Shown here: positions 29,224-37,731 of the stretch, in pieces
Layout: the number at the start of each line of letters is the position of its first letter
How positions within the stretch are numbered: position 1 is the first letter of the stretch
NCBI GenBank assembly: GCA_022797935.1
Contig: JAAWLO010000010.1
Location: 1 to 47,554, forward strand
DNA from: Oscillibacter sp.
Lineage (GTDB): Bacteria > Bacillota > Clostridia > Oscillospirales > Oscillospiraceae
Length of the DNA stretch: 47,554 nt
Direction: 5' to 3'
Notes under the pieces: generated by a model
Told to the model about the DNA's origin: nothing
The model's input: only the letters and a program-made list of their open reading frames with translations
Database searches by the model: none
Position numbers and translations under genes: made by a program

Positions 29224-29292
29224 TCAGACCTTGAACAGCTTTTTCAGTATACCCCGCAGCATTTTGGGGGATTTCCAGACCACGATATTCAT
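29224..29292 (-). CDS. spoVM: stage V sporulation protein M, 22 aa
   Basis: ATG 29292 follows GGGAGGAGG at 6 bases. The peptide reads MNIVVWKSPK then MLRGILKKLFKV and matches SpoVM in length, amphipathic pattern and the conserved Pro at position 9. SpoVM is the curvature-sensing peptide that anchors SpoIVA to the forespore outer membrane. A longer in-frame reading (79 codons from 29463) has no homology. In B. subtilis spoVM also lies downstream of rsgA, which supports the call. Confidence 0.85.
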   Translation of the reverse strand: MNIVVWKSPKMLRGILKKLFKV

Positions 29293-29312
29293 ACAATGCC
29301 TCCTCCCTCGTT

Positions 29313-29474
29313 TCAGCGCCGGCAGCAGGCGCAGCCGCAGCCAATCAGCAGGAATGCTACCAGAAACATCAGCAGACCCACTGGAAACACGGCGGCAATG
29401 AGAATCCCGACGCCCAGCGCCACCGCAAACATCCCCAACAGGCGGAATCCGTTTCCTCCACATCCTCCATACAT
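29313..29474 (-). CDS. small Cys/Gly-rich membrane protein, 53 aa
   Basis: ATG 29474 follows AAAGGAGG. It begins MYGGCGGNGFRLLG, has one long or two short hydrophobic spans (residues about 13-45) and ends GCGCACCRR. It sits 20 bases before spoVM with its own SigE-like promoter upstream, so it is probably made in the mother cell during sporulation. I do not recognise the family. Confidence 0.7.
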   Translation of the reverse strand: MYGGCGGNGFRLLGMFAVALGVGILIAAVFPVGLLMFLVAFLLIGCGCACCRR

Positions 29475-29502
29475 TGCGTCACGCCTCCTTTCCTTCTGTC
29501 TC

Positions 29503-29531
29503 AGTATATACAGCTCAGGAGGGAGTTGTGC
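29503..29531 (-). promoter_or_regulatory. possible SigE promoter of the small membrane gene and spoVM
   Basis: On the minus strand GCACAACT (29531-29524), 13 bases, TATATACT (29510-29503). Partial match to SigE consensus only. Confidence 0.35.
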
Positions 29532-29555
29532 AAAAACGCCGCCCGAAGGCAGCGT
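29532..29555 (-). terminator. terminator of rsgA and of the long operon
   Basis: On the minus strand ACGCTGCC-TTCG-GGCGGCGT followed by TTTTT: an 8-base-pair stem with a TTCG loop. Confidence 0.85.
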
Positions 29556-29565
29556 CCCGCATTCC

Positions 29566-30447
29566 TTATTTTTTTCCCTGCCAATCCCGCAGAAACTTGA
29601 GTTCCTCGTAAAGCCGAAGATAGCTGGCGTGGCGGCTCTTCTGAATCGCGCCCCTGTGCAGAGCCTCCAATACGGCGCAGCCCTTTTCCTTGGTGTGACT
29701 GCATCCAACAAAGCGGCAGTTCTCCAAATAGGGAGCAAACTCCACAAAGGTCTCCGGCAGGCGCCGTTTCAGCTCCAGATTCAGCTCCTCAGCCTCAAAG
29801 GAGGAAAAGCCCGGGGTATCCACCACTTCCGCCCCGCAGGAAAGATGGTGCAACTCCACATGACGAGTGGTGTGCCGTCCCCGTCCTAAGGCCGTGCTGA
29901 CGGCTCCAGTCTCCAGATGAAAGGCGGGATCCAGCGCATTTAAAATGCTGGATTTCCCTACGCCGGAGTTCCCTGTAAAGGCAGACAGCTTGCCGGAAAT
30001 CCATTCCTTTAAAATCTCCATTCCCTCCCCGGTTTCCGCGCTGACCTGTAAGGTCGGAAATCCGGCTGCATGGTAAATTCTATAAAGATCTTCTGCCCGG
30101 TCCAGATCACACTTGTTCAGCAGGACCACCACTTGACAGCCTTTCAAGGCGGCAATGGCGGCTACCCGGTCTATGAGATAGGGGTCCGTTCTGGGAATGG
30201 CGGCAGAGGCAATTACCACCAACTGGTCAATGTTGGACACAGCAGGCCGGGTGAAGGCATTCTGCCGGGGCAGAATCCGCTCCACAAAGCCCTCGCTGTT
30301 TCCCAACTCCCGGACCTCCACCTGGTCCCCTACCAGGGGAGAAATTCCATCTTTCCGGAATTTCCCCCTGGCCCGGCAAGTCAGGACTGTCTCTCCGGTA
30401 TCCACGTAATAAAAGCCGCTGAGGGCCTTGTAAATCCGTCCCGTCAT
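29566..30447 (-). CDS. rsgA: ribosome small-subunit-dependent GTPase A, 293 aa
   Basis: A circularly permuted GTPase that checks 30S subunit maturation. Order: N-terminal OB fold (residues about 1-65), NKCD (G4) at about 111-114, then GNSGVGKSS (G1), DTPG (G3), and the zinc-binding end (ENCRFVGCSHTKEKGCAVLE, the last Cys and His being ligands). It starts one base after prkC ends and closes the long operon. Confidence 0.96.
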   Translation of the reverse strand: MTGRIYKALSGFYYVDTGETVLTCRARGKFRKDGISPLVGDQVEVRELGNSEGFVERILPRQNAFTRPAVSNIDQLVVIASAAIPRTDPYLIDRVAAIAALKGCQVVVLLNKCDLDRAEDLYRIYHAAGFPTLQVSAETGEGMEILKEWISGKLSAFTGNSGVGKSSILNALDPAFHLETGAVSTALGRGRHTTRHVELHHLSCGAEVVDTPGFSSFEAEELNLELKRRLPETFVEFAPYLENCRFVGCSHTKEKGCAVLEALHRGAIQKSRHASYLRLYEELKFLRDWQGKK

Positions 30448-30448
30448 A

Positions 30449-32443
30449 TCAGGTAAACTGCTCTTCCCGGCTCTGCTCCTGGGACAGCGTCAGATCAAAA
30501 TACACCCGGACGGTCTGGGTCCCGGAGCCCACCAGGGTGGGATACACATATCCGTCAGCCATGCTGACACGCTCGTCGTACTGGGGAGCCTTCTCGTCGC
30601 CCACGTAAACCTTCACATCAACGGTGGTCCGGTCGTCCTGGGGCAGCTCGATTTCGATTTTCTTCGACACGGTGCTGATGCCCTTGCTGACCCGGAATTT
30701 AATGGTGTCCCACTCTTTCACCTTGGTGGTGGGTTCAATGCTCTGCCAGATGACGGTATCCGGCTCCTGGTCGCTCTCCACGTACTCCACGTCCGCCTCT
30801 GTGCAGGTCAGGTGCCAGGGGTCCACCACTTCCCGCAGAACCTTGTCGATGGGCTCTCCAATAAAGCGGGGCACTACCACTTCTTTGATCTCCGGGCCTT
30901 TGCTGACAATGAAGCGGACGGTGTCTCCATCCTTCAGCGTGTCACCCTCAGCAGGTTCACTGGAGATGATATAACCCGCGGTCACACTGTCATTGAACTG
31001 CATGTCCGACTCACTGCTGATGATGTCCAGATGATATTTCTCAATCAGGCCCCGCATGGTGGCCTTCGCCTGCGCCACCGTCTGGTTGACCACATTGGGC
31101 ATCTCATCGGTCTCCTCCCCGGCACTGATCCAGACTTGAATCTCCGGGTTCTCCCCCTTCTTGTAACGCCCGTCTGTGGGATTTTGCCGGGCAATGGTAT
31201 TCTCCGCATATTGGTCGCTGTACACGGTACCCATATTGACCAGGGTAAAGAGGCCTTTGACGCTGTCCAGCTCATTGGCCTGTTCCAGCGTGTAGCCCAG
31301 CACTGGCGGCACGACTATCTGCTGCGGAACATCCGGCTCTTCTTGAATGGAGTCCGAGACCATGCGGAACAGCACCACCACCAGCGCTGCCGCCAATAGA
31401 ATGGCTACGCTCAGAAGAATTTTTACGCTGGTTCCGCCCTTGTGCCGGATGGGCTCGTAATCGTCATCATCGTAGTCCCGGCGGCGTTCTCGGGGTTCCC
31501 GGGTCTCCCGATTCTTGGGAGTGGGATGAAGCGTCCGGTCATAGGTGCGAATCGGCTGTGTGGGCTCGTCCGGCTCCTCCGGCCGGAGATCTACAATGGA
31601 AAAATCCAGCTCCACGTTGGGATTTTTGCGGAAGTTCTCCAGGTCCGCAATCATGGCGTCCGCCGAGGCATAGCGCCGGTCCAGCTCCGGCGTCATCGCC
31701 TTCATGCAGATCAGTTCCAGCTGCGGAGGAATTTCTGAGTTGAGTTCCCGGGGAGGCAGAGGTATAGCACTGAGGTGCTGAATCGCCACCGATACGGCGG
31801 AATCCCCCTCGAAGGGCAGCCGGCCAGTCAGCATCTCATACAGAACCACACCGGCAGAATAAATGTCAGACCGTGCGTCGGTCCGTTCCCCCTTGGCCTG
31901 TTCCGGAGAGATATAGTGTACGGAACCCAGGGCCTCCTGCGTCAGGGTCTGGGCGGCATTCTCCAGACATGCGATACCGAAATCGGCCACCTTTACGCTG
32001 CCGTCCCGAAGAACCATAACATTCTGCGGCTTGATGTCCCGGTGGACAATCCCCCGGCTGTGCGCGTGGCTGAGGCCCCGCATAATCTGCGTGATGAAGT
32101 GCAGGGATTCCCGCCAGTTCAGCTGGCCCCGCTTTTCCATATACTGCTTCAGTGTGATGCCGTCAATCAGCTCCATGACAATATATTCCGTCCCGCCGCC
32201 CTTGGACACGTCATAAACGGATACGATATTCGGGTGGGACAGCTGCGCAACGGCCTGGGATTCCGCGTTGAAGCGGCGCCGGAAATCCTCATCCTGGGCC
32301 AGATCGCTCTTGAGCACCTTCAGAGCCACAAGGCGGTTGAGCCGGTGACATTTGGCTTTGTAGACAACTGCCATGCCGCCTGTGCCAATGCGCTCCAGAA
32401 TTTCATAGCGGTTGTCCAGCATCTTTCCGATGTATTGATCCAT
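30449..32443 (-). CDS. prkC: PASTA-domain Ser/Thr protein kinase, 664 aa
   Basis: Membrane kinase that senses muropeptides or lipid II. Kinase domain residues about 10-270: GTGGMAVVYKAK, Lys in VALKVLKSD, HRDIKPQN, VADFGIA and APE-like SPEQAKGE. One transmembrane segment at about 345-365 (ILLSVAILLAAALVVVLF). Three PASTA repeats follow, starting near VVPPVLGYTLEQAN, EMPNVVNQTVAQAK and VVPRFIGEPIDKV, then a beta-rich end. Its phosphatase partner prpC is directly upstream. Confidence 0.96.
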   Translation of the reverse strand: MDQYIGKMLDNRYEILERIGTGGMAVVYKAKCHRLNRLVALKVLKSDLAQDEDFRRRFNAESQAVAQLSHPNIVSVYDVSKGGGTEYIVMELIDGITLKQYMEKRGQLNWRESLHFITQIMRGLSHAHSRGIVHRDIKPQNVMVLRDGSVKVADFGIACLENAAQTLTQEALGSVHYISPEQAKGERTDARSDIYSAGVVLYEMLTGRLPFEGDSAVSVAIQHLSAIPLPPRELNSEIPPQLELICMKAMTPELDRRYASADAMIADLENFRKNPNVELDFSIVDLRPEEPDEPTQPIRTYDRTLHPTPKNRETREPRERRRDYDDDDYEPIRHKGGTSVKILLSVAILLAAALVVVLFRMVSDSIQEEPDVPQQIVVPPVLGYTLEQANELDSVKGLFTLVNMGTVYSDQYAENTIARQNPTDGRYKKGENPEIQVWISAGEETDEMPNVVNQTVAQAKATMRGLIEKYHLDIISSESDMQFNDSVTAGYIISSEPAEGDTLKDGDTVRFIVSKGPEIKEVVVPRFIGEPIDKVLREVVDPWHLTCTEADVEYVESDQEPDTVIWQSIEPTTKVKEWDTIKFRVSKGISTVSKKIEIELPQDDRTTVDVKVYVGDEKAPQYDERVSMADGYVYPTLVGSGTQTVRVYFDLTLSQEQSREEQFT

Positions 32444-32459
32444 ACGGCTCCCCCCTTCC

Positions 32460-33197
32460 TTACAGCTTCCGCACTAAAACGGCGGTAATGTTGTCTGACG
32501 CGCCTTGGCCTTTGGCAATGGCCAGCAGGCGATCCATGCAGGTCTCCAGATCCTCCTGGAGAATCTCCCTGTGAAGTTCCTGGTCTGTCACTGTGTTGAC
32601 CAATCCATCCGTACAGAGGAGAAGAAAATCGCCCGGCTGCATCCGGCAGGTATAGCAATCGCACTCTGTGTCCACCCCAGGCCCCAATGCCCGGGTAATC
32701 AGGTTCCGGTTCGGATGCCGCCGGGCCTCCTCAGCCGTGATGTCGCCTCGCTCCACCATGTGCTCTACCAGAGAATGGTCCCGGGTAATCTGAACAATGC
32801 GGTCTTTTGTAATGTGATACGCCCGGCTGTCCCCCACGTTAGCCACCACCACGCCGCCATGGAACGACACGGCGGAGACCAGCGTAGTGCCCATATTCTG
32901 ATAATCCTCCGAATGTTTGGCAGCGGCACGGATGGCCTCATCGGCCAAAGCCACCGCCTGAACAGAGGCCTCCCGCAGCTTTTCCGGCGTCATGCCGGGC
33001 CTCAGACGCTTCTCCAGCTCTGCGGTAAAGGTATCCACTCCAATACGGCTGGCCAGCTTTCCGCCGGCAGAACCACCCATGCCATCGCAAACTACGCAGA
33101 TTGTGTACCCGGAAGCGGTCTGCTCTCGAACGGCATAGGCATCCTGATTTTCCCGGCGGACCAGCCCGGTGTCCGTCATACTCCAGATATGTTTCAC
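32460..33197 (-). CDS. prpC: PP2C-family protein phosphatase, 245 aa
   Basis: GTG 33197 follows AGGAGG and overlaps the rlmN stop by 4 bases. PP2C motifs with metal-binding aspartates: GLVRRENQDAYAV, VCDGMGGSAGG, NVGDSRAYHI, TRDHSLVEHMV, CTDGLVNTV and ASDNITAVLV. It reverses PrkC phosphorylation. Confidence 0.95.
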   Translation of the reverse strand: MKHIWSMTDTGLVRRENQDAYAVREQTASGYTICVVCDGMGGSAGGKLASRIGVDTFTAELEKRLRPGMTPEKLREASVQAVALADEAIRAAAKHSEDYQNMGTTLVSAVSFHGGVVVANVGDSRAYHITKDRIVQITRDHSLVEHMVERGDITAEEARRHPNRNLITRALGPGVDTECDCYTCRMQPGDFLLLCTDGLVNTVTDQELHREILQEDLETCMDRLLAIAKGQGASDNITAVLVRKL

Positions 33198-34225
33198 TGG
33201 GAACCTCCTCTTTCTTCCGCCTTCCGGCGAAGCTGTCCGCAGGCGGCGTCGATGTCGCCTCCCAGGCTCCGGCGCACCGTGGCGGTGACCCCATGGGATT
33301 CCAGCCGCTTTTGGAATGCCGCCGTGCGGCGTGAGGGCCGGAATGGGCTCTCCGCCACGTCGTTCAGCGGGATTAGATTCACGTGTCCGGGCATTCCCCT
33401 CAGCCGCCGGGCAATCAAGTCCGCCTGCCAGTCCTGGTCGTTGACACCGTCAATCATAGCGTATTCAAAGGAAATCCGCCGGCCGGTCCTGCGGAAATAG
33501 TCGTGGCAGGCCGTGAAGAGTGCTTCCAGATCATAGGCCCGGTTGACCGGCATCAGACGGGAACGGGTCTCTTCGTCCGGCGCATGCAGGGAAACGGACA
33601 AAGTCAGCTGCAGTCCCAACTCCGCCAAACGGCGAATGCCGGGTACCACGCCGCAGGTGGACAGAGAAATGTGGCGCATCCCAATGTTCATTCCATCCGG
33701 ATGGTTGACAATTTCCAGAAACTTCAGCACGGCGTCCAGGTTGTCCATCGGCTCGCCAATGCCCATCAGTACTATATTGGAAACAGGAACTCCTGCGTCC
33801 TTTTGTACAAACATCACCTGGTCCAGCATCTCCCCAGGCGTCAAGTCTCTCACCTTTCCAGCTATTGTGGATGCACAGAAAGCACAGCCCATCCGGCATC
33901 CTACCTGGGAGGAGATGCAGACTGTATTTCCATGATGATAACGCATTAAAACAGATTCAATGCAGTTGCCGTCCGCCAGTTCCCAAAGGTACTTAATCGT
34001 CCCGTCCTTGGCAGAGAGCTGCTTTCGGGCGATACGGGGAACTGTCAGCAGGCATTCCGCTTTCATTCGTTCTCGCAGGCTGCGGGGCAGATTAGACATC
34101 TCGTCGAAAGAGATGATCCCCCGGTTCAGCCACGCAAAAACCTGTTTTCCCCGAAAAGCCGGTTCCCCCATGGCTTGTAAAGCTTCTTTACTTTCCATAA
34201 GGGTCATGGATTTCAAATCAATCAT
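33194..34225 (-). CDS. rlmN: 23S rRNA/tRNA adenine-C2 methyltransferase RlmN, 343 aa
   Basis: Radical SAM enzyme that methylates A2503 of 23S rRNA. It has the CxxxCxxC cluster in GCRMGCAFCAST, SQVGC before it, GMGEP-like GIGEPMDN, and the resolving cysteine region SLSTCGVVPGI. It overlaps prpC by 4 bases. Confidence 0.96.
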   Translation of the reverse strand: MIDLKSMTLMESKEALQAMGEPAFRGKQVFAWLNRGIISFDEMSNLPRSLRERMKAECLLTVPRIARKQLSAKDGTIKYLWELADGNCIESVLMRYHHGNTVCISSQVGCRMGCAFCASTIAGKVRDLTPGEMLDQVMFVQKDAGVPVSNIVLMGIGEPMDNLDAVLKFLEIVNHPDGMNIGMRHISLSTCGVVPGIRRLAELGLQLTLSVSLHAPDEETRSRLMPVNRAYDLEALFTACHDYFRRTGRRISFEYAMIDGVNDQDWQADLIARRLRGMPGHVNLIPLNDVAESPFRPSRRTAAFQKRLESHGVTATVRRSLGGDIDAACGQLRRKAEERGGSQ

Positions 34226-34240
34226 ACAACACGCCTCTGG

Positions 34241-35557
34241 TCAAATATGCCGTGTCATACGGCAGATGTAAAAACCGTCCGTTCCCTGGCGATGGGGCCA
34301 AAGCGTCAGCTGGCCTTCCACCAATCCAATTGGTTCCGGCAGATGAAAGTTTTCCCAGGAAAAGTCAGGACGCATGCCCAGAAAGGCCTCCGTCACTTCT
34401 TCATTTTCCTCGGGAAGCAAGGTGCAGGTGGAGTAAAGCAGCGTACCGCCGGGCCGCACATACCGGGAAGCGTTCTCCAGAATACCGCTTTGCAGTACCG
34501 GAAGCATAAACAGCTCGTCCGCCCGTTTCCGGCGGATATCCGGCTTCTTCCGAAGGATGCCAAGCCCTGAACAAGGGGCGTCCACCAAAACCACATCAAA
34601 CGCCTTGTTCCACTCCGGGCGATACTGCCGTCCGTCAGCGGTTTCCGTGCGGAGACAGGTCAGACCCAGCCGCTCCGCACCTTCCTGAATGCGTTTGAGC
34701 TTATTTTCATGCAAGTCGCAGGATACAATCTCCCCCTGGTTTCCCATGGTAATGGCAGCGGCAAAAGACTTGCCGCCGGGAGCGGCGCAGACATCCAAAA
34801 CGCGGTTTCCCGGCGAAAGACCTGCGGCCATTACCGCCAGACGGGCCGCCGGGTCCTGAATGTAGAAAGCCCCGTTCCGGAAGGAATTCAGATGTTCCAG
34901 GTTTCCTGTACCAGAGAGCAGCAGGCAATCCGGCAGCCAGGGGTGAACTTCCGCCTGAACCCCCTCCTCCCCTAGTACCGCCTGTACCTGCTGGATTTCA
35001 AACCGGCAGGTATTGACCTGCGCCGCCGCAGGCGGCTGGCTGTTGTTTAGTTCCAGCAGCCTCTCGGTCTCTTCCCGGCCCAACAATTCCAGCAGACGTT
35101 TCACAAGCCATTTGGGGTGACTATAGCGAATGGAAAGATATTTTGCCTCGTCCCGACTTGGAATGGCAGGCAGGGAACCCTTTTCCCGGCTGAGACGGCG
35201 AAGAACCGCGTTCACCAATCCCGCTGCCTGGCCCCGTCCTGCGCTTTTCGCCAGTTCTACGGATGTGTGAACAGCGGCGCTGTCCGGCACCCGGTCCAGG
35301 AAAAGAATCTGGTAGGCTCCCAAACGCAGAATATCCGCCAAGGGCGGCTGAAGATGATCCAGCTTTTGCGTGCAGAACTGCGAGAGGTAGAAACTCAGCA
35401 AGGCCTCATTTTGGATGACGCCGTAAACCATCCGGCTGCATAATCCCGCGTCCGCGGTGGAAAGATGCTCCAAATGAGGCCCGAGGGCGGCGTCTGCCCA
35501 GGCGCCCCGGGTTCGGCAGGCAGTCAGAACTGCCAGGGCCTCCTTGCGGGCGCTCAT
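34241..35557 (-). CDS. rsmB: 16S rRNA cytosine-C5 methyltransferase RsmB, 438 aa
   Basis: N-terminal NusB-like domain (residues about 1-135), then a SAM-dependent methylase with VLDVCAAPGGKSFAAA and the two catalytic cysteines in VDAPCSGLG and YSTCTLLPEENE. ATG 35557 overlaps the stop of the peptidase gene by 4 bases. Confidence 0.95.
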   Translation of the reverse strand: MSARKEALAVLTACRTRGAWADAALGPHLEHLSTADAGLCSRMVYGVIQNEALLSFYLSQFCTQKLDHLQPPLADILRLGAYQILFLDRVPDSAAVHTSVELAKSAGRGQAAGLVNAVLRRLSREKGSLPAIPSRDEAKYLSIRYSHPKWLVKRLLELLGREETERLLELNNSQPPAAAQVNTCRFEIQQVQAVLGEEGVQAEVHPWLPDCLLLSGTGNLEHLNSFRNGAFYIQDPAARLAVMAAGLSPGNRVLDVCAAPGGKSFAAAITMGNQGEIVSCDLHENKLKRIQEGAERLGLTCLRTETADGRQYRPEWNKAFDVVLVDAPCSGLGILRKKPDIRRKRADELFMLPVLQSGILENASRYVRPGGTLLYSTCTLLPEENEEVTEAFLGMRPDFSWENFHLPEPIGLVEGQLTLWPHRQGTDGFYICRMTRHI

Positions 35558-36282
35558 CTGCGGCCTCCGCCCCGGCGGTTTTCACGGCCAAGAAAAATCA
35601 GCACATAGCGCAGCAGCTGAAGCGCGGACATCAGCAGTGCCGCCACATAGGTCAAAGCTGCTGCCCGCAGGACTTTTCGGGCTCCGGAAAGCTCATCCGT
35701 ATCCAAAAGTCCCTGCCCCTCAATCGCCTCCAACGCCCGGCGGGAGGCATTGAACTCCACCGGCAGCGTTACCAATTGGAATACCGTTGTCAACGAGAAA
35801 AGTAAAATGCCTATCAGGAACAAGCTCTGGCTATACAGCAGCATTCCCACCAGAAGAAGAATGACCGAACAGCGGGAACCCAGATTCGTCAAGGGAACTA
35901 TGGCGCTCCGCAGACGGATGGGAGAATAGCCAACGGCATACTGCACCGCATGGCCTGCCTCATGAGCTGCCACACCAACGGCTGCCACCGTCGGCGCACT
36001 ATAGACGGACTCAGAAAGGTAAATGGTATGATCTCTGGGGTCATAGTGATCCGTTAAATGGCCACTGGTTGGACGAATCGCCACCTGGTACACGCCGTTA
36101 GCCCGCAGAACTGCTTCCGCCGCCCGGGCTCCCGTAAGCCCCCGCCGGTTTTGATCGCGGCTGTATTTCCGAAAGCTTCCGCTGACCTGGGCCTGGGCCC
36201 AAACAGACAGAATCAACACCGGAATCAGCAGCACGCAATAAATGTTATTAACCAGAAAATTACTGTAATGATTATAAGGCAT
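35554..36282 (-). CDS. YugP-type zinc metallopeptidase, 242 aa
   Basis: A membrane protein of the Zn_peptidase_2 family. The zinc motif HEAGH lies in VAAHEAGHAVQYAVGYSP (about residue 110). Hydrophobic spans are at the N-terminus (YCVLLIPVLILSVWAQ), after the motif (SVILLLVGMLLYS and LFLIGILLFSLTTVFQLV) and at the end. Its substrate is unknown. It lies in the operon between rsmB and fmt. Confidence 0.9.
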   Translation of the reverse strand: MPYNHYSNFLVNNIYCVLLIPVLILSVWAQAQVSGSFRKYSRDQNRRGLTGARAAEAVLRANGVYQVAIRPTSGHLTDHYDPRDHTIYLSESVYSAPTVAAVGVAAHEAGHAVQYAVGYSPIRLRSAIVPLTNLGSRCSVILLLVGMLLYSQSLFLIGILLFSLTTVFQLVTLPVEFNASRRALEAIEGQGLLDTDELSGARKVLRAAALTYVAALLMSALQLLRYVLIFLGRENRRGGGRR

Positions 36283-36297
36283 AAACTCCCTCGAATT

Positions 36298-37218
36298 TCA
36301 GCGTTGTATGGGATGGCCCAGCAAATAGGCGGAAGCCGCCATGCGCTTCCCGCCCTTGGCCTGGAGCTCTATGACGCGAAGCACCTTTCCGTCGCCGCAG
36401 GCAATGTCGATTCCCTGCTTTCCAGCCGCCGTAATGGTTCCCGGCTTCGCCTCCACAGTTTCTCCCGTTTCCCGAACGGCATAGAGTTTCATCTCTTCGC
36501 CGCTGATGACGTCCGTAGACGCGCAGGGCCACGGCAGCAGGCCCCGTACCTGACAGCTGATTGCATGGGCACTGCGGGTCCAGTCCACCGGTGACAGCTC
36601 CTTCCCCAGCATGGGGGCATACGTGTGCTGTGTATGGTCCTGAGCCGTGCGGGTAGCCGTTCCTGCCGCCAGAGCTGCTACGGTTTCCGACAGAGCCTCT
36701 GCGCCCAATTCCGCCAGGCGGACGGTGAGAGCCTGGGCATCCTCTGTCTCCCCGATCCGTGTGGACTTTTGCAGGATGATATCCCCGGCGTCCAATTCCT
36801 TTGCCATATACATAATGGTAACGCCGGTCTCCGTTTCGCCATTCAGCACAGCCCAGTTGATGGGAGCCGCACCTCGATACTTGGGCAGCAGAGACGAATG
36901 GACGTTGATAGAACCCAACTTCGGCGTATTCAGAATATCTTCCGGCAGCAGTTTTCCATAAGCTGCCACGGCAATTAGGTCCGGTTCCAGGGAGCACACC
37001 AGCTCCAGGGCTTCTGGGTTCCGAAGGCCAGCAGGCTGAAAAACAGCCAGCTCCTTTGTAATGGCATATTCCTTTACAGGTGAGAAGGCCAGCTTATGTC
37101 CGCGATTTTTTGGTTTATCCGGTTGGGTAAACACACCGCAGATTTCATGTCCATCCTCCACCAGACGCCGCAAGGAGGACACCGCAAAATCCGGCGTTCC
37201 CATAAACAGAATCCGCAT
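36298..37218 (-). CDS. fmt: methionyl-tRNA formyltransferase, 306 aa
   Basis: ATG 37218 follows AGGAGG at 7 bases and overlaps the def stop (TGATG); the GTG at 37221 is too near. It formylates initiator Met-tRNA. MRILFMGTPDFAV opens the domain, with HSSLLPKYRGAAPINWAV holding the catalytic region, and an OB-fold C-terminal domain. It pairs with def in the same operon: formyl group on, then off. Confidence 0.96.
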   Translation of the reverse strand: MRILFMGTPDFAVSSLRRLVEDGHEICGVFTQPDKPKNRGHKLAFSPVKEYAITKELAVFQPAGLRNPEALELVCSLEPDLIAVAAYGKLLPEDILNTPKLGSINVHSSLLPKYRGAAPINWAVLNGETETGVTIMYMAKELDAGDIILQKSTRIGETEDAQALTVRLAELGAEALSETVAALAAGTATRTAQDHTQHTYAPMLGKELSPVDWTRSAHAISCQVRGLLPWPCASTDVISGEEMKLYAVRETGETVEAKPGTITAAGKQGIDIACGDGKVLRVIELQAKGGKRMAASAYLLGHPIQR

Positions 37219-37715
37219 CACTGTACCTCCTCCTGTTCAAAATACGCCTCCACTTCTTCCTCTGTCAGAAAGCGGTCGATACGCTCCGTGTACAGATGCC
37301 CATCCAGATGCTCCAGTTCATGGCAGAAACAGCGGGCCATAAGCCCTTCCCCTTCCATCTCAAACCAATTGCCATCCCGGTCCTGCGCCCGGATCCGCAC
37401 CTGATTGGGACGGGTAACCAGCCCCCACTTTCCTGGAAGACTCAGGCATCCCTCCGGTCCGGTCTGTTCCCCCTTCTGGAACAGAATTTCCGGATTGACC
37501 AACTCAATATATTCCTCAGTCTCTTCATCCATGACGATGCAGACCCGGCGAAGAATTCCCACTTGCGGAGCAGCCAACCCCGCTCCGCCAGCCTCGCTCA
37601 AAGTTTCCGCCAAATCATCCAGCAGCGCGTGCAAACGGGGATTGAACTCCGTCACGGGGCGGCAGACCTTGGTCAGGCACTTTTCCCCCTGCTCCACAAT
37701 CTTACGCAATGCCAT
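37218..37715 (-). CDS. def: peptide deformylase, 165 aa
   Basis: ATG 37715 (MALRKIVEQ) follows AGGAGG. It removes the formyl group from new proteins. All three motifs are present: GGAGLAAPQVG, EGCLSLPG (metal Cys) and HELEHLDG (metal histidines with catalytic Glu). It lies 16 bases after priA. Confidence 0.96.
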   Translation of the reverse strand: MALRKIVEQGEKCLTKVCRPVTEFNPRLHALLDDLAETLSEAGGAGLAAPQVGILRRVCIVMDEETEEYIELVNPEILFQKGEQTGPEGCLSLPGKWGLVTRPNQVRIRAQDRDGNWFEMEGEGLMARCFCHELEHLDGHLYTERIDRFLTEEEVEAYFEQEEVQ

Positions 37716-37731
37716 GCTTGAACCTCCTGCT

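Noticed and set aside
29293-29463. Longer 79-codon frame including spoVM
   Set aside because: It runs antiparallel in composition to the 53-aa gene in another frame, lacks a ribosome site and homology; the 22-codon start is much better.
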